This document shows, in pieces, positions 32,739 to 41,681 of a stretch of DNA of 46,482 nt; within the stretch, counting starts at the first letter, position 1, and every line of letters begins with the position of its first letter. A program made the translations under genes and the position numbers. The notes under the pieces were generated by a model. The model was not told where the DNA came from and made no database searches. It was given only the letters and a program-made list of their open reading frames with translations. Origin of the DNA: Gammaproteobacteria bacterium (lineage in GTDB: Bacteria; Pseudomonadota; Gammaproteobacteria; Pseudomonadales; Azotimanducaceae); the NCBI GenBank assembly GCA_020832085.1, contig JAFIFJ010000095.1, forward strand, positions 1 to 46,482, written 5' to 3'.

Positions 32739-33713
32739 TCAAAGGCAGGCTTGCGCTGCGTCCACCCGCTCTCCTGCCGAAGCCAGTTCCTCCAGCGTGC
32801 GCTTCCAGGTGGCCGCAAAGTCTTCCGGCGGCGGGCCGGCCCCATCGATCCAGCCTCGGGCCGCGTCCACGCAACCTCGCGCCATCTGTGCCCACACCAG
32901 ATTGTTACGCGCCGGCCAATGGTCGGGATTCCGCGCCAGGGCCTCGGCGTAGGCCTGTTCCGCCGCGGCAAAATCCTGCTGCAGGTATTTCACATTGCCC
33001 AGCGCCGTCCAGACCAAAGGATCCTCCGGCCAGCGCTTCACGCCGGCTGCATAGCCCTCGGCAGCGATGGCGAGATCCCCGGTGGACTCGAAGGGCGCCA
33101 CGGCCCGCAGCCAGCCCAGCGCATCCGCGCCGGCAGGCGGCTCCGACGGCGATGCGGCCACGAAGGCCCAGTCTCCCCCGCGTTCCCAGCTGGACAGAAA
33201 TCGGCGCGAGGAAACCTTGTGCCGGGCCACTGTCCCCGAGCGCAGCAGAAAGGTCTGCTTCTCGGCATCGAAGCCGATGAGCACCGCGTAGTGCCAGATC
33301 GGCCAGCGTTCGAACCCGAGATTCTGCAGCAACAGCACCGGCCGCCCATCACGGACTTCTTCGAGCATCGAAACAGGTGAAGGAGGCAGCCGATAGGGCA
33401 CGCGGCCATGGCTGCGCGTCGCGGCCAGCAGCTCCGCCTGCAGGCTGCCCTGGCGATCAGGCACGTAGACTTTGGAGACAAGCTGCTCCGGGGTGACTGC
33501 AATCCCTTCATGGACGAGCACGGTGGCCAGCGCTGCGGGCCCGCACTGATAGTCATCCTGGGGAAAGAAAGGCACGTCCGCGAGTTCCGCGACCGACGCA
33601 GCCCCGAGCAGCGCATGCTGCCCGGGACCGGTGACGCAACCGCTGAGCATCATCCCGAGCAGGGTCAGAGCAGCGACCCGGCCTGGGAACCTCCGGCGCA
33701 ACCTCGGCCTCAA
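32739..33713 (-). CDS. PA2778-family C39-like cysteine peptidase lipoprotein
   Basis: A 324-aa lipoprotein. The lipobox LSGC (Cys26) is followed by a papain-like C39 peptidase domain: catalytic Cys57 in DYQCGPAALA and His141 in IWHYAVLIGFD. The C-terminal part (about 200-310) has TPR-like helices (DPLVWTALGNVKYLQQDFAA and EQAYAEALARNPDHWPARN). In Pseudomonas and relatives this type is paired with the PA2779 family, as here: the start overlaps the upstream gene by 4 nt (ATGA). Function is unknown; processing of the partner or of envelope substrates is conceivable. Confidence 0.88.
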   Translation of the reverse strand: MRPRLRRRFPGRVAALTLLGMMLSGCVTGPGQHALLGAASVAELADVPFFPQDDYQCGPAALATVLVHEGIAVTPEQLVSKVYVPDRQGSLQAELLAATRSHGRVPYRLPPSPVSMLEEVRDGRPVLLLQNLGFERWPIWHYAVLIGFDAEKQTFLLRSGTVARHKVSSRRFLSSWERGGDWAFVAASPSEPPAGADALGWLRAVAPFESTGDLAIAAEGYAAGVKRWPEDPLVWTALGNVKYLQQDFAAAEQAYAEALARNPDHWPARNNLVWAQMARGCVDAARGWIDGAGPPPEDFAATWKRTLEELASAGERVDAAQACL

Positions 33714-34072
33714 CGGAAGGCGTTGAGTACGCCTGTCAGCTGCAGCACGATCAGCACCAGGAAGACGATGCCGAGCACGATCAGAACGCCCCCCGCCGGA
33801 TCCGTCTCCATGGTGTCAGCCAGCTGGGCAAGCTCGATGTCCGACAGAGCGCCAACCCGCATGGCGACCTGTTCCGGATCCACGCCCCAGGCTTCGAGCT
33901 GGGCGGCCACTTCTGCACCCGCCAGCGCATTTTCGATCCGGCTCAGGGAAGTGGCACGGGTCTGCTCGGCAACCATCTGCTCCGTACCGACGAATCCGGC
34001 ATGGGCAGGAAAGGTGGACAGCAGCATCGCCGCCACCAGCAGGGCCATCAAGGGATTGTTCGATTTGCGCAT
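33710..34072 (-). CDS. PA2779-family membrane protein
   Basis: A 120-aa protein. A signal peptide (about 1-25, ending AHA) is followed by a helical region (FVGTEQMVAEQTRATSLSRI, ALSDIELAQLADTMETDPAG) and a C-terminal membrane segment (GVLIVLGIVFLVLIVLQLTG). This is the standard PA2779 layout. It overlaps the PA2778-type peptidase gene by 4 nt, so the two are translated together and may form one envelope complex. Confidence 0.88.
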   Translation of the reverse strand: MRKSNNPLMALLVAAMLLSTFPAHAGFVGTEQMVAEQTRATSLSRIENALAGAEVAAQLEAWGVDPEQVAMRVGALSDIELAQLADTMETDPAGGVLIVLGIVFLVLIVLQLTGVLNAFR

Positions 34073-34183
34073 GATCTCAGTATCCCAATTATCGTTCTTT
34101 CAAGAACCCTACGCGAAGCCCGCGCCCGGATCTGTTCGCTATCGCACACAGCGTATGCGGTCCATTGCGGACAGCCACGCTAA

Positions 34184-34327
34184 TCAGAGATTGAGATTGA
34201 ACACTCCGATCACGCCGACAATGATGAGGTAACCGGCAACGATGTAGTTCAGAAGTCTGGGCATGATCAGGATCAGAACGCCGGCCACCAGCGATACCAG
34301 TGGCGTGAGAGTCAAGCTGATGTTCAT
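34184..34327 (-). CDS. DUF3096-family small membrane protein
   Basis: A 47-aa, very hydrophobic protein with two membrane segments. The sequence LTPLVSLVAGVLILIMPRLL followed by NYIVAGYLIIVGVIGV matches the DUF3096 family along its length; function is unknown. It starts at ATG 34327. It lies between the PA2779 gene and the OmpA/DUF4398 pair on the same strand. Confidence 0.85.
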   Translation of the reverse strand: MNISLTLTPLVSLVAGVLILIMPRLLNYIVAGYLIIVGVIGVFNLNL

Positions 34328-34342
34328 GGTGCCTCCCCGTGA

Positions 34343-34372
34343 GGCGGGCCACACAAAGATGATGGCCCCGCC
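34343..34372 (-). terminator. Possible terminator after the OmpA/DUF4398 operon
   Basis: GGCGGGCCA (34343-34351) pairs with TGGCCCCGCC (34363-34372) with one bulged base, downstream of the leftward OmpA gene that ends at 34459 and just before the DUF3096 start. No clear T-run. Confidence 0.35.
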
Positions 34373-34458
34373 GCAGACATCATGTTCCGATTCGACGACC
34401 GGCTCTGTTCGCTACCGAGCAGACAGGCCGGCCGCGATGTGAGCGGAGCCCTTCTCGA

Positions 34459-35394
34459 TCACTGCACCCGCTGGGATACGGCTGCCGGAGCCGGATTGTC
34501 GATGATGATCTCCACCCGTCGATTGCGTTCCCGGCCGCTGTCGGAGTTGTTGTCGGCAAGGGGCCTGCTCTGCCCGAAGCCCGAAGCCGACAGCCGACCC
34601 GGCTCGACGCCCTGCTCTACCAGATACAGGCGCACGGAATCGGCCCTGCGCTGGGAGAGGTTGCGGTTGTACTCCGCGTTGCCGACGTTGTCGGTGTGGC
34701 CCTCGATGACCGCATTGCGGTTCGGGTATTCCTGCAGGAAGGTCACGAGGCGGTCGAGATTGCTGGTAAGGCCTGCTCGAAGATCGGCACTGTCAAAGGC
34801 GAACAGCAGGTCACCGAGCGTGAGCACCAGCCCGCGATCAGTGGCTTCGGCCTGCAGAACTTCGATCTGACGCTGCAGCTCGGCTGCGTCCTCGGCGGCG
34901 CGTGCTGCCGCGGCGGAAGATTCCTCGCGAGCCAGCGCTCCTTCACGGGCCATACGCTCCGAGTCACTGCGAGCCCGGTCGGCATCGCCGCGGGCCTGCT
35001 CCGCAGCCGCCTTCGACCGATCCACCTCCCGGGTTCGGGAATCGAGACGGGCCTCTGCGCGCTCTGCCGCAAACTGCCCACGCTGATCCTCCGCGTGCCG
35101 GGTTGCGGACTTGGCCATGGCGATTTCCACCAGATGGTCAGCCAGAAACACACGATGCGCGCCCAGAGCCTTGTCCTCGGCACTGTCACTCAATTCGCGC
35201 TCGGCCAGCCGTACCGCAACTTCGGCCCGTTCCAGCGCATCCGGTGCCTTGTTGGCCAGGGCCTCGTCAGACTGTAAGCGTGCGAGCTTCTGCCGCACCC
35301 CGTCCGCCCCTTGCGGGCGCTCCGGCGCTGCGGCACAACCCGCCAGCACGAGGGAGCTGAACGCCAGCCCACATAACCATCTGTTGGTCTTCAT
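34459..35394 (-). CDS. DUF4398-OmpA lipoprotein
   Basis: A 311-aa outer-membrane lipoprotein: lipobox LAGC (Cys20), a DUF4398 helical region (about 30-100), a long Ala/Glu/Arg-rich coiled coil (about 100-180) and a C-terminal OmpA peptidoglycan-binding domain (about 190-305) with EGHTDNVGNAEYNRNLSQRR and ERNRRVEIII. It probably spans from the outer membrane to the peptidoglycan. Its start overlaps the end of the upstream DUF4398 gene by 4 nt. Confidence 0.9.
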   Translation of the reverse strand: MKTNRWLCGLAFSSLVLAGCAAAPERPQGADGVRQKLARLQSDEALANKAPDALERAEVAVRLAERELSDSAEDKALGAHRVFLADHLVEIAMAKSATRHAEDQRGQFAAERAEARLDSRTREVDRSKAAAEQARGDADRARSDSERMAREGALAREESSAAAARAAEDAAELQRQIEVLQAEATDRGLVLTLGDLLFAFDSADLRAGLTSNLDRLVTFLQEYPNRNAVIEGHTDNVGNAEYNRNLSQRRADSVRLYLVEQGVEPGRLSASGFGQSRPLADNNSDSGRERNRRVEIIIDNPAPAAVSQRVQ

Positions 35395-35816
35395 GGTTGT
35401 ACTCCAGGACGTTGGGGTGATTCGGTTCGCCGCATTTCTTCACGGAGCGCTTCGGCACCGCTCCTCATCTCGCTGTTGACTGCCTCGGCCTTGGCCGCTT
35501 CTGTCTTGGCATAGGCCAGTTCGGCCACCACCTGAGACTCGATGGCCAGTCTGGAGGCCAGTTCCATGTTTTCGTCGCGCACGGCCGCATCGGCCTGGGA
35601 GAGCTTTAGCCTGGCCGCGCCGAGGTCGGCCGCAGCGTAACGACCGGCTTCGAATCGCTCCGCGGTGACGATGGCGCTGCGCGCCGCATCCAGAGTGGTG
35701 ACCGGGGGCGGCGGCGTGGAGGCGCAGCCCACCAGCAGTAAGCCTGCCAATACGGTGGCCGTACCGAGGCGGGAGCGGAGTGCAGGTTGGGCCAAGAGCA
35801 GTCGCATGGGTTTCAT
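35391..35816 (-). CDS. DUF4398 lipoprotein
   Basis: A 141-aa lipoprotein: lipobox LVGC (Cys31) then a DUF4398 domain with the helical repeat LDAARSAIVTAERFEAGRYA and LGAARLKLSQADAAV. The DUF4398 part resembles that of the next gene, which adds an OmpA domain, so the two likely arose by duplication and act together in the envelope. It is first in a two-gene operon (4-nt overlap). The start is ATG 35816; an in-frame alternative begins at MRLLLAQ. The divergent gap to 36107 (291 nt) shows no gene. Confidence 0.85.
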   Translation of the reverse strand: MKPMRLLLAQPALRSRLGTATVLAGLLLVGCASTPPPPVTTLDAARSAIVTAERFEAGRYAAADLGAARLKLSQADAAVRDENMELASRLAIESQVVAELAYAKTEAAKAEAVNSEMRSGAEALREEMRRTESPQRPGVQP

Positions 35817-36107
35817 GTCCGCTTGTCCTGATCAATGAATGAGGGGGGACGGCAGCGCTGCATCCCAGTGGTGTTCAAATAAGGATGCGCTGCAGGCATC
35901 TTCAGCCATGAGTGAGAGCTCACCCACGATTGCCATGAAGTGCCTCAGATCATGGCGCCGTTTCCAGGCACTCACTGTGCGCTGCCGTACAGTGCAGCCG
36001 GAGAGGGAGGCGCTGCAGAAACGGCCATCGCCCCCAATACCGCACAGCAATTGGCCGCGAACGGGCGTAGGATGGGAGCAATCGCCACATCGGGCCCTGG
36101 AGGGCAC

Positions 36108-36725
36108 ATGAGCACGTCTCCTGCCGAATTGACCGCAACTGCCGAATTGAGAGAACAGACCCGCTTGCGCCGCGTGGCCGAAAACCTGCTCACGGAAGGT
36201 CAGGCACCGCCCACACGAGGCTGGGAGATCGGCACCGATGCCCTCGCCTTGCTCTATCGGCTGGCCAGTGACTGCAACAGTTCTGATGACGCCCTGGCCG
36301 TACTCCATGAGCTCCAGGTTCATCAGGTGGAACTCGATCTCCAGCTGCAGCAACTCGAGACCAACGAAGACGAGCTCAACGAGGAACTTCAGCGCTACCG
36401 CAACCTCTTCGATCAGGCGCCCGTGGGCTACTTGCTGCTGCGCCCGGATGGCAGCCTCATCGAGGCCAACCAGACTGCCGGTGAGCTGCTGGCGAAGGCA
36501 ACCGGAAGGCACAACTCCGGTTCAATTGACACGCTTGGCGTCGACAGTCTGATCAAGGCCGAGTCGCGACCGGCATTTCACGCGCTGTTGCAGCAGCTCG
36601 ATGTCGGCCACCCCGTCGCGTCCTGCGAGTTGGAGGCGGTCGATGCCGCACCAGGCGCACCTGCACTGCGGATCACAGCCAGACGCGAGCCCGACTCCCA
36701 CAACATCTGGATAACCCTGTCCTAG
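36108..36725 (+). CDS. PAS-domain protein next to CheB-CheR fusion
   Basis: A 205-aa protein. An N-terminal helical half (about 40-100; VLHELQVHQVELDLQLQQLE is typical of PAS proteins in this setting) leads to one PAS domain (about 105-205; APVGYLLLRPDGSLIEANQT). There is no kinase or output domain. ATG 36108 has a GGAGGG site. It ends 10 nt before the CheB-CheR-PAS gene, so the two are co-transcribed and may act together as sensor and methylation enzyme. The ligand is unknown. Confidence 0.82.
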   Translation: MSTSPAELTATAELREQTRLRRVAENLLTEGQAPPTRGWEIGTDALALLYRLASDCNSSDDALAVLHELQVHQVELDLQLQQLETNEDELNEELQRYRNLFDQAPVGYLLLRPDGSLIEANQTAGELLAKATGRHNSGSIDTLGVDSLIKAESRPAFHALLQQLDVGHPVASCELEAVDAAPGAPALRITARREPDSHNIWITLS

Positions 36726-36735
36726 CCGCGGGGTC

Positions 36736-39339
36736 ATGAGCGCTTCGACAACCACAAGGCATCCCGAACCAACGCCACAGCCAAACCAGACGCCGACAGC
36801 GCAACGCATCGTCGGGATCGGCGCCTCAGCGGGCGGGTTGGCCCCGCTGGAGGAATTCCTCCGCCATACCCCGCCGGCCAGCGGCATGGCCTACATCGTC
36901 GTGCAGCACCTCGATCCCAACCGCAAGGCTCTGCTGGCAGAGCTGCTGCAGCGCGCGACCCGCATGCCCGTGCAGGAGGCACAGCAGGGCATGCGCATCG
37001 AGCCCGATCACGTCTATGTGATTCCACCGAACGAAGATCTCCGGGTCGCCGACGGCAGGCTTGCGCTCTCCGCACCGGCCGAACCTCGGGGTTTGCGCCT
37101 GCCCGTGGACGTCCTGTTCTCCTCCCTGGCCGGCAGCCTGGGCCGGCGCGCCATCGCCGTGGTGCTGTCCGGCATGGGCACCGACGGGACGCTGGGCCTT
37201 CAAGCCATCAAGGCCGTCGGAGGCTTGAGCGTGGCCCAGGACCCGGACACGGCGCAGTTCGACTCGATGCCGAGACATGCCATCAGCGCTGGGCTGGTGG
37301 ATGTCATCGACGTGGCCGCCGCTTTGCCGACCCGCATTCTGGCCTACGTCGGCGGGGTTAAGCGTCCACCCGCCGCCCCCCCTGAGACCGACTCCACCAC
37401 CCACGAAACCGCATTGCCCCACGATCGGATCGTCGAACTCCTGCATGAGCGCACCCGCCACGACTTCGGGCTCTATAAGACCAGCACGCTGCGCCGCCGA
37501 ACGGAGCGGCGCATGGCCATTCACGGGATCAACAGCGCGGACGACTATGCGGCGTATCTTGCAAACAACCCCCAGGAGATCGACCTGCTGTTCAAGGAAC
37601 TGCTGATCGGGGTGACCAGTTTTTTCCGGGATGCACTGGTCTGGGAGCATCTCGCCACGGTCGCGTTGCCCGACTTCCTGGCGCGACGGACACCGGGCGA
37701 TCCGCTGCGTGCCTGGAGCGTCGGTTGCTCAACGGGAGAAGAGGCGTACTCACTGGCCATTGTGTTTACTGAAGTCGTCGAGCACCTAGCCACTGCGCCC
37801 CCCTTCACCCTGCAGATCTTCGCATCCGATGTGAGCCCGGATGCCATTGCGGCAGGCCGGCGCGGACAGTTCCCGCTCGCCATCCAGCAAAGTATGTCGG
37901 AGCAGCGTCTGTCCCGGTTCTTCACGAAGCATGAGAGTCATTATCAGATCAACTCGACAATTCGCGACATGGTGCTGTTTGCACAGCATGACGTGGTGCT
38001 CGACCCGCCGTTCACCCGGCTCGACCTCATCCTCTGTCGCAATCTGCTGATCTACTTCACAGCCGAGCTGCAGCGTCGACTGCTGCCCCTGTTCCACTAT
38101 GCCCTGCGCCCCGATGGCCTGCTGCTGCTCGGCGGATCGGAGACCACGGGGCGATTCGGCCACCTGTTCCAGCCCCTGCAATCCAAACTGCGCATCTATC
38201 AGCGCGAAGGTTCTGCCATCGTTGGCCAGCGCGAACTGCTGACATCCCACCCGCTACCGAAACGCGTACACGAGGAGGCAATCATGACCCCAGCGGTGAC
38301 GTCGCAGGCGCCAGGCGACAATCTGAAAACGGCCGCCGATGACGTCCTGCTGCAGGTATATGCGCCGGCGGCAGTAGTCGTAACCGCCTCCGGCGATATC
38401 GTCTACATCAGTGGTCGGACCGGCCGCTACCTCGAACCGGCCGCAGGCAAGGCGAACTGGAACATCGCTGCCATGGCACGAGCTGGTCTGCGTGAAGCCC
38501 TGGAGCCGGCCCTGAAGCAGGCAGCAGCCGGCAGTGAACCCCTTCATCTGCACGGCGTCGACGTCACGGGTCCCGATGGGCTTCTGCGCCTGGACGTCAC
38601 TGTGCAGGCGCTACAGGAACCTGCGGCGCTGCACGGTCTGATCATGATCGTGTTTCGTGAGATTTCCCTGAACCTCGACCCTGCGGCCGGCGGCGCTCTG
38701 GTGCCGGCTGAGCGGGAGCGACTGCGGAACGCCCTCGACGAGATCCACCGCCTGCGGGAGGAGGCGCAGGCCTCACGGAGCGCGCTGCAGTCGGCCAACG
38801 AGCAGCTGCAGTCCACCAATGAGGAACTGCAATCGACCAATGAGGAACTGCAATCTGCCAACGAGGAGCTGACGACCTCGAAGGAGGAGATGCAGTCCAT
38901 GAACGAGGAACTGCAGACCATCAACGGTGAACTGCAGACCAAGCTCGATGATCTCGCCCTGGCCCAGAGCGACATGCAGAATGTCCTCAACAGCGTCGAG
39001 ATCGCGATTCTCTTCCTGGACAATGAGCTCAACGTCCGGCGCTACACGGATCGCGCGTCGACGGTCGTGAGTCTGCGAGACAGCGACGTCGGCCGTCCCC
39101 TGAGCGATCTCACGACAAGCCTGCAGTACCCGACGCTGACCGAGGACGCACGGGCAACCCTGCGGACGCTGCGGCCCACGGAAAAGCAGATCCCGAGCAA
39201 CGACGATCGCTGGTTCTCGATACGCATCATGCCCTACCGCCGTCTCAACAATCTCATTGACGGGGTGGTGATCACCATGTTCGACATCACCGCCACCAAG
39301 AAACTCGAGGCTGCTCTGCGCCAATCCGCGGAGGATTGA
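36736..39339 (+). CDS. CheB-CheR-PAS fusion protein
   Basis: An 867-aa fusion of both chemotaxis-type methylation enzymes. It begins with a CheB methylesterase domain (about 23-205) carrying the catalytic triad Ser31 (GASAGG), His58 (VQHLDP) and Asp150 (GMGTDGT). A CheR methyltransferase domain follows (about 230-490; SAM-binding WSVGCSTGEEAYSLAI). Next come a PAS-like region (about 540-640), a long regular coiled coil (about 655-745, repeated ELQSTNE heptads) and a last PAS domain (about 745-855). Many relatives continue into a histidine kinase; this one ends after PAS. No chemoreceptor genes are nearby, so its target is unclear. Confidence 0.92.
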   Translation: MSASTTTRHPEPTPQPNQTPTAQRIVGIGASAGGLAPLEEFLRHTPPASGMAYIVVQHLDPNRKALLAELLQRATRMPVQEAQQGMRIEPDHVYVIPPNEDLRVADGRLALSAPAEPRGLRLPVDVLFSSLAGSLGRRAIAVVLSGMGTDGTLGLQAIKAVGGLSVAQDPDTAQFDSMPRHAISAGLVDVIDVAAALPTRILAYVGGVKRPPAAPPETDSTTHETALPHDRIVELLHERTRHDFGLYKTSTLRRRTERRMAIHGINSADDYAAYLANNPQEIDLLFKELLIGVTSFFRDALVWEHLATVALPDFLARRTPGDPLRAWSVGCSTGEEAYSLAIVFTEVVEHLATAPPFTLQIFASDVSPDAIAAGRRGQFPLAIQQSMSEQRLSRFFTKHESHYQINSTIRDMVLFAQHDVVLDPPFTRLDLILCRNLLIYFTAELQRRLLPLFHYALRPDGLLLLGGSETTGRFGHLFQPLQSKLRIYQREGSAIVGQRELLTSHPLPKRVHEEAIMTPAVTSQAPGDNLKTAADDVLLQVYAPAAVVVTASGDIVYISGRTGRYLEPAAGKANWNIAAMARAGLREALEPALKQAAAGSEPLHLHGVDVTGPDGLLRLDVTVQALQEPAALHGLIMIVFREISLNLDPAAGGALVPAERERLRNALDEIHRLREEAQASRSALQSANEQLQSTNEELQSTNEELQSANEELTTSKEEMQSMNEELQTINGELQTKLDDLALAQSDMQNVLNSVEIAILFLDNELNVRRYTDRASTVVSLRDSDVGRPLSDLTTSLQYPTLTEDARATLRTLRPTEKQIPSNDDRWFSIRIMPYRRLNNLIDGVVITMFDITATKKLEAALRQSAED

Positions 39340-39393
39340 ATGATGTAGCATCCCCGGCCTTCCCGGTCGTTGACGCCAGCTGGAACCATTGCG

Positions 39394-40698
39394 ATGCCAA
39401 GATCCTCTTCTGAAACGGTCCGCGCCGTTTCCCTCTCCGTCCTGCTGTGGTGTCTGTTCGCCATCCTGCCCGCGGCTACAGATGCGGCTAGCGATGCCCG
39501 GACCTCTCCCGAACTGCAGCGGCTGCTCGATCTCATCGAGCACCGGGCCCACCTCATGCCCGACGTAGCCAGATGGAAGTGGCAGCGGAACCTGCCCATC
39601 ACCGATGGGGAACAGGAGGATGCAGTCCTGGCCCGTTCCACCCAAGAGGCCATGAGGGCCGGCCTCGATCCCGTGGGTGCACAGGCGCTGGTGGCTGCCC
39701 AGATGGCCGTGGCGCGGGACATCCAGCAGGCCAGTTTCGAGCGTTTCGAGCAGACCGCGCCGCCTGCCGGCGGACCGGATCTGCATACGGATCTCAGGCG
39801 CGCCATCAACGCCACCACCGCCGCCATCCTGGCGACGCTGCCGCCGGTCCTGCCGCTGCTGCCGGAACGGCGGGATCTGCTCACCGAAGCCCTCCGCGCC
39901 CGCTTGCAGCCGTTGGGCGCATCCAGCACGTCCATCGCCTCCCTGGCAGAGGCGCTGACCGTGCTGCGGCCGGCGCCCGTGGTGCGCAATACCCTGGAGC
40001 GCGTCCTCGAAAGCGGCGTGCTGCGCATCGGCACGACCCTGGATTACGAGCCCTTCAGCTTCATCGGAGCCGATGGCGAACCCGACGGCATCGACGTGGC
40101 CTTGGGCCGCCTGCTGGCCGAGAGCCTCGACGTCGCCGCCGAGTTCGTCACCAGCAGTTGGCCGACGCTGATGAGCGATTTCTCAGACGACCGCTTCGAC
40201 ATCGGCATGAGCGGCATCAGTAGAACCCCCACCCGGGCGCGGGTTGCGGCGTTCACCGCGCCCTACCACACCGGCGGCAAGACCCCCATCATTCGCTGCA
40301 GCGACCGCCAACGATTCGATTCCCTGGCCAGCATCGATCAGGAGAACGTGCGCGCCGTCGTCAACCCGGGCGGCACCAACGAGGAGTTGACCCGAACCGC
40401 CCTGACCCGGGCGAGCATTCGCATCTTCGACGACAACACGCGGATCTTTCTCGAAATCGCCGAGGACCGGGCCGATGTTATGCTCACCGATGCCATCGAG
40501 GTGCGCCTGCAAACAGCACGGGATCCAAGGCTCTGCGCTGCTCTGCCCGGGCAGACGCTGACGTTCCAGGAGAAGGGTTTCATGCTGCCGGGCGAAGCCG
40601 ATACCGCCTGGCTGCGCTACGTGGATCTGTGGCTGGCCACGATTCGCGGAGAAGGCGTCCTCGACGAACTCTTCGAGCGCTATCTGGGCCAACCCTAG
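39394..40698 (+). CDS. Secreted chorismate mutase / cyclohexadienyl dehydratase fusion
   Basis: A 434-aa exported protein made of two enzymes. After a signal peptide (about 1-32) comes an AroQ-gamma (periplasmic) chorismate mutase domain (about 38-190) with Arg51 and Lys62 at active-site spacing. The C-terminal part (about 198-434) is a PheC-type cyclohexadienyl dehydratase of the solute-binding-protein fold (VLRIGTTLDYEPFSF, DIGMSGISRTPTRARVA, GKTPIIRC). Together they would turn chorismate into prephenate and then phenylpyruvate in the periplasm. In Pseudomonas these are separate proteins. I chose ATG 39394; TTG 39370 is in frame. Position 74, usually Arg in the M. tuberculosis enzyme, is Gln. 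Confidence 0.85.
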   Translation: MPRSSSETVRAVSLSVLLWCLFAILPAATDAASDARTSPELQRLLDLIEHRAHLMPDVARWKWQRNLPITDGEQEDAVLARSTQEAMRAGLDPVGAQALVAAQMAVARDIQQASFERFEQTAPPAGGPDLHTDLRRAINATTAAILATLPPVLPLLPERRDLLTEALRARLQPLGASSTSIASLAEALTVLRPAPVVRNTLERVLESGVLRIGTTLDYEPFSFIGADGEPDGIDVALGRLLAESLDVAAEFVTSSWPTLMSDFSDDRFDIGMSGISRTPTRARVAAFTAPYHTGGKTPIIRCSDRQRFDSLASIDQENVRAVVNPGGTNEELTRTALTRASIRIFDDNTRIFLEIAEDRADVMLTDAIEVRLQTARDPRLCAALPGQTLTFQEKGFMLPGEADTAWLRYVDLWLATIRGEGVLDELFERYLGQP

Positions 40699-41177
40699 CG
40701 GACCCGCGGTTCTACGCAGGTCGACTCTAAGCCCAAGGTCTGTTCCCAGACGGTGACCAGACGCTGGGCTTCGGCCAGTTCATCCTCGCTCATGCGCTGA
40801 GCCACTGAATTCATCACAGGTCGCGCGAGGGGATGGTCGCGGGCCTCCGCCAGGCTCAACCACATGTAGGCGCGGACGAGGTCCACCGGGAACAGGCGTC
40901 CCGCCCGGTAGTGCAGGCCCTGATCGAACTGGGCCTCCGCAAGCCCCTGCTGGGCCGCACGACCGTTCCACAACAGCCCTTCCACGGCGTCCGCGGCCAC
41001 GCCGTTGCCTGCGCTGTACATGCCGGCAAGACGGTACTGGGCCCGGGCATCGCCCTGCTCAGCCAGCGGCCGAAGCGACGCGAGCGTATCCGCTTCAACC
41101 TCCCCCGCTGCGGCTGCCACGGACACGGTCAGCAGCAGCAGAGCGGGCCATAACCGACTGCCGCGACTTCGATTCAC
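40695..41177 (-). CDS. Exported Sel1-repeat protein
   Basis: A 160-aa protein: signal peptide (about 1-22, LWPALLLLTVSVAAAAG) then two Sel1-like/TPR helical repeats (GDARAQYRLAGMYSAGNGVA and AEAQFDQGLHYRAGRLFPVD, then AYMWLSLAEA). These mediate protein contacts. I chose GTG 41177 (GAGGG site 8 nt upstream); the frame is open to 41573, but that part is only the shadow of the gene upstream. It is last in a four-gene leftward operon, 11 nt after the DUF6265 gene, and its stop overlaps that of the convergent fusion gene. Confidence 0.78.
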   Translation of the reverse strand: MNRSRGSRLWPALLLLTVSVAAAAGEVEADTLASLRPLAEQGDARAQYRLAGMYSAGNGVAADAVEGLLWNGRAAQQGLAEAQFDQGLHYRAGRLFPVDLVRAYMWLSLAEARDHPLARPVMNSVAQRMSEDELAEAQRLVTVWEQTLGLESTCVEPRVR

Positions 41178-41188
41178 CTGTGAGACCC

Positions 41189-41677
41189 TCAACGTGGAAG
41201 GAGTTCGAGCTGCAGCTGCTCGCCCGTGGCCAATTCCGCATCGATGACGAAGCGGCCCTCCTCCGGTCGGCTGTAACCCAGCGTCCTGAAGACGAAGCCA
41301 CCGGCACTCTCGAAGACGACGCGTCGTTCGCCCATCTCCTTGAGGGTCATGATCGGCGGCTCGTCGTGGATGGACTTCATGCCGGGCTGGAACTGACTCA
41401 CCCGGAACAGCAGCGAGTCGCCCGCCTGTTCGATGACGATGAACTCCTTCAGGCGCGTCACCCCGTCCTTGGTGATCCGCACCGAGCCGATGACCGTATC
41501 TTCCGAGGGATGCATCCAATGCTCCTCGAGGACCTCCTCGCCAAACGGGCCCGTCCAGTATCCGGCCATCCACGTCAGGTCAGACACCCGAGCCGGCACG
41601 CCATCCGCCATTGTGCTCATCGAAACCATGGTCACCATCCACACCAGACTACGGAACAGCCCACTTAACCCCTGCAT
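41189..41677 (-). CDS. DUF6265-like exported protein
   Basis: A 162-aa protein with a hydrophobic N-terminus that looks like a signal peptide (about 1-27) and a lipocalin-like domain. It begins with the typical DLTWMAGYWTGPFGEEVLEE followed by HWMHPSEDTVIGSVR, as in DUF6265 proteins of unknown function. It starts 4 nt after the MaoC gene and 11 nt before the Sel1 gene. A shorter start at the internal MVSMSTM is possible. Confidence 0.75.
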   Translation of the reverse strand: MQGLSGLFRSLVWMVTMVSMSTMADGVPARVSDLTWMAGYWTGPFGEEVLEEHWMHPSEDTVIGSVRITKDGVTRLKEFIVIEQAGDSLLFRVSQFQPGMKSIHDEPPIMTLKEMGERRVVFESAGGFVFRTLGYSRPEEGRFVIDAELATGEQLQLELLPR

Positions 41678-41681
41678 GCGA

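Noticed and set aside
38795..38950. DNA tandem repeat in the CheB-CheR-PAS gene
   Set aside because: The periodicity is the codon-level footprint of coiled-coil heptads common to this protein family, not a separate repeat element.
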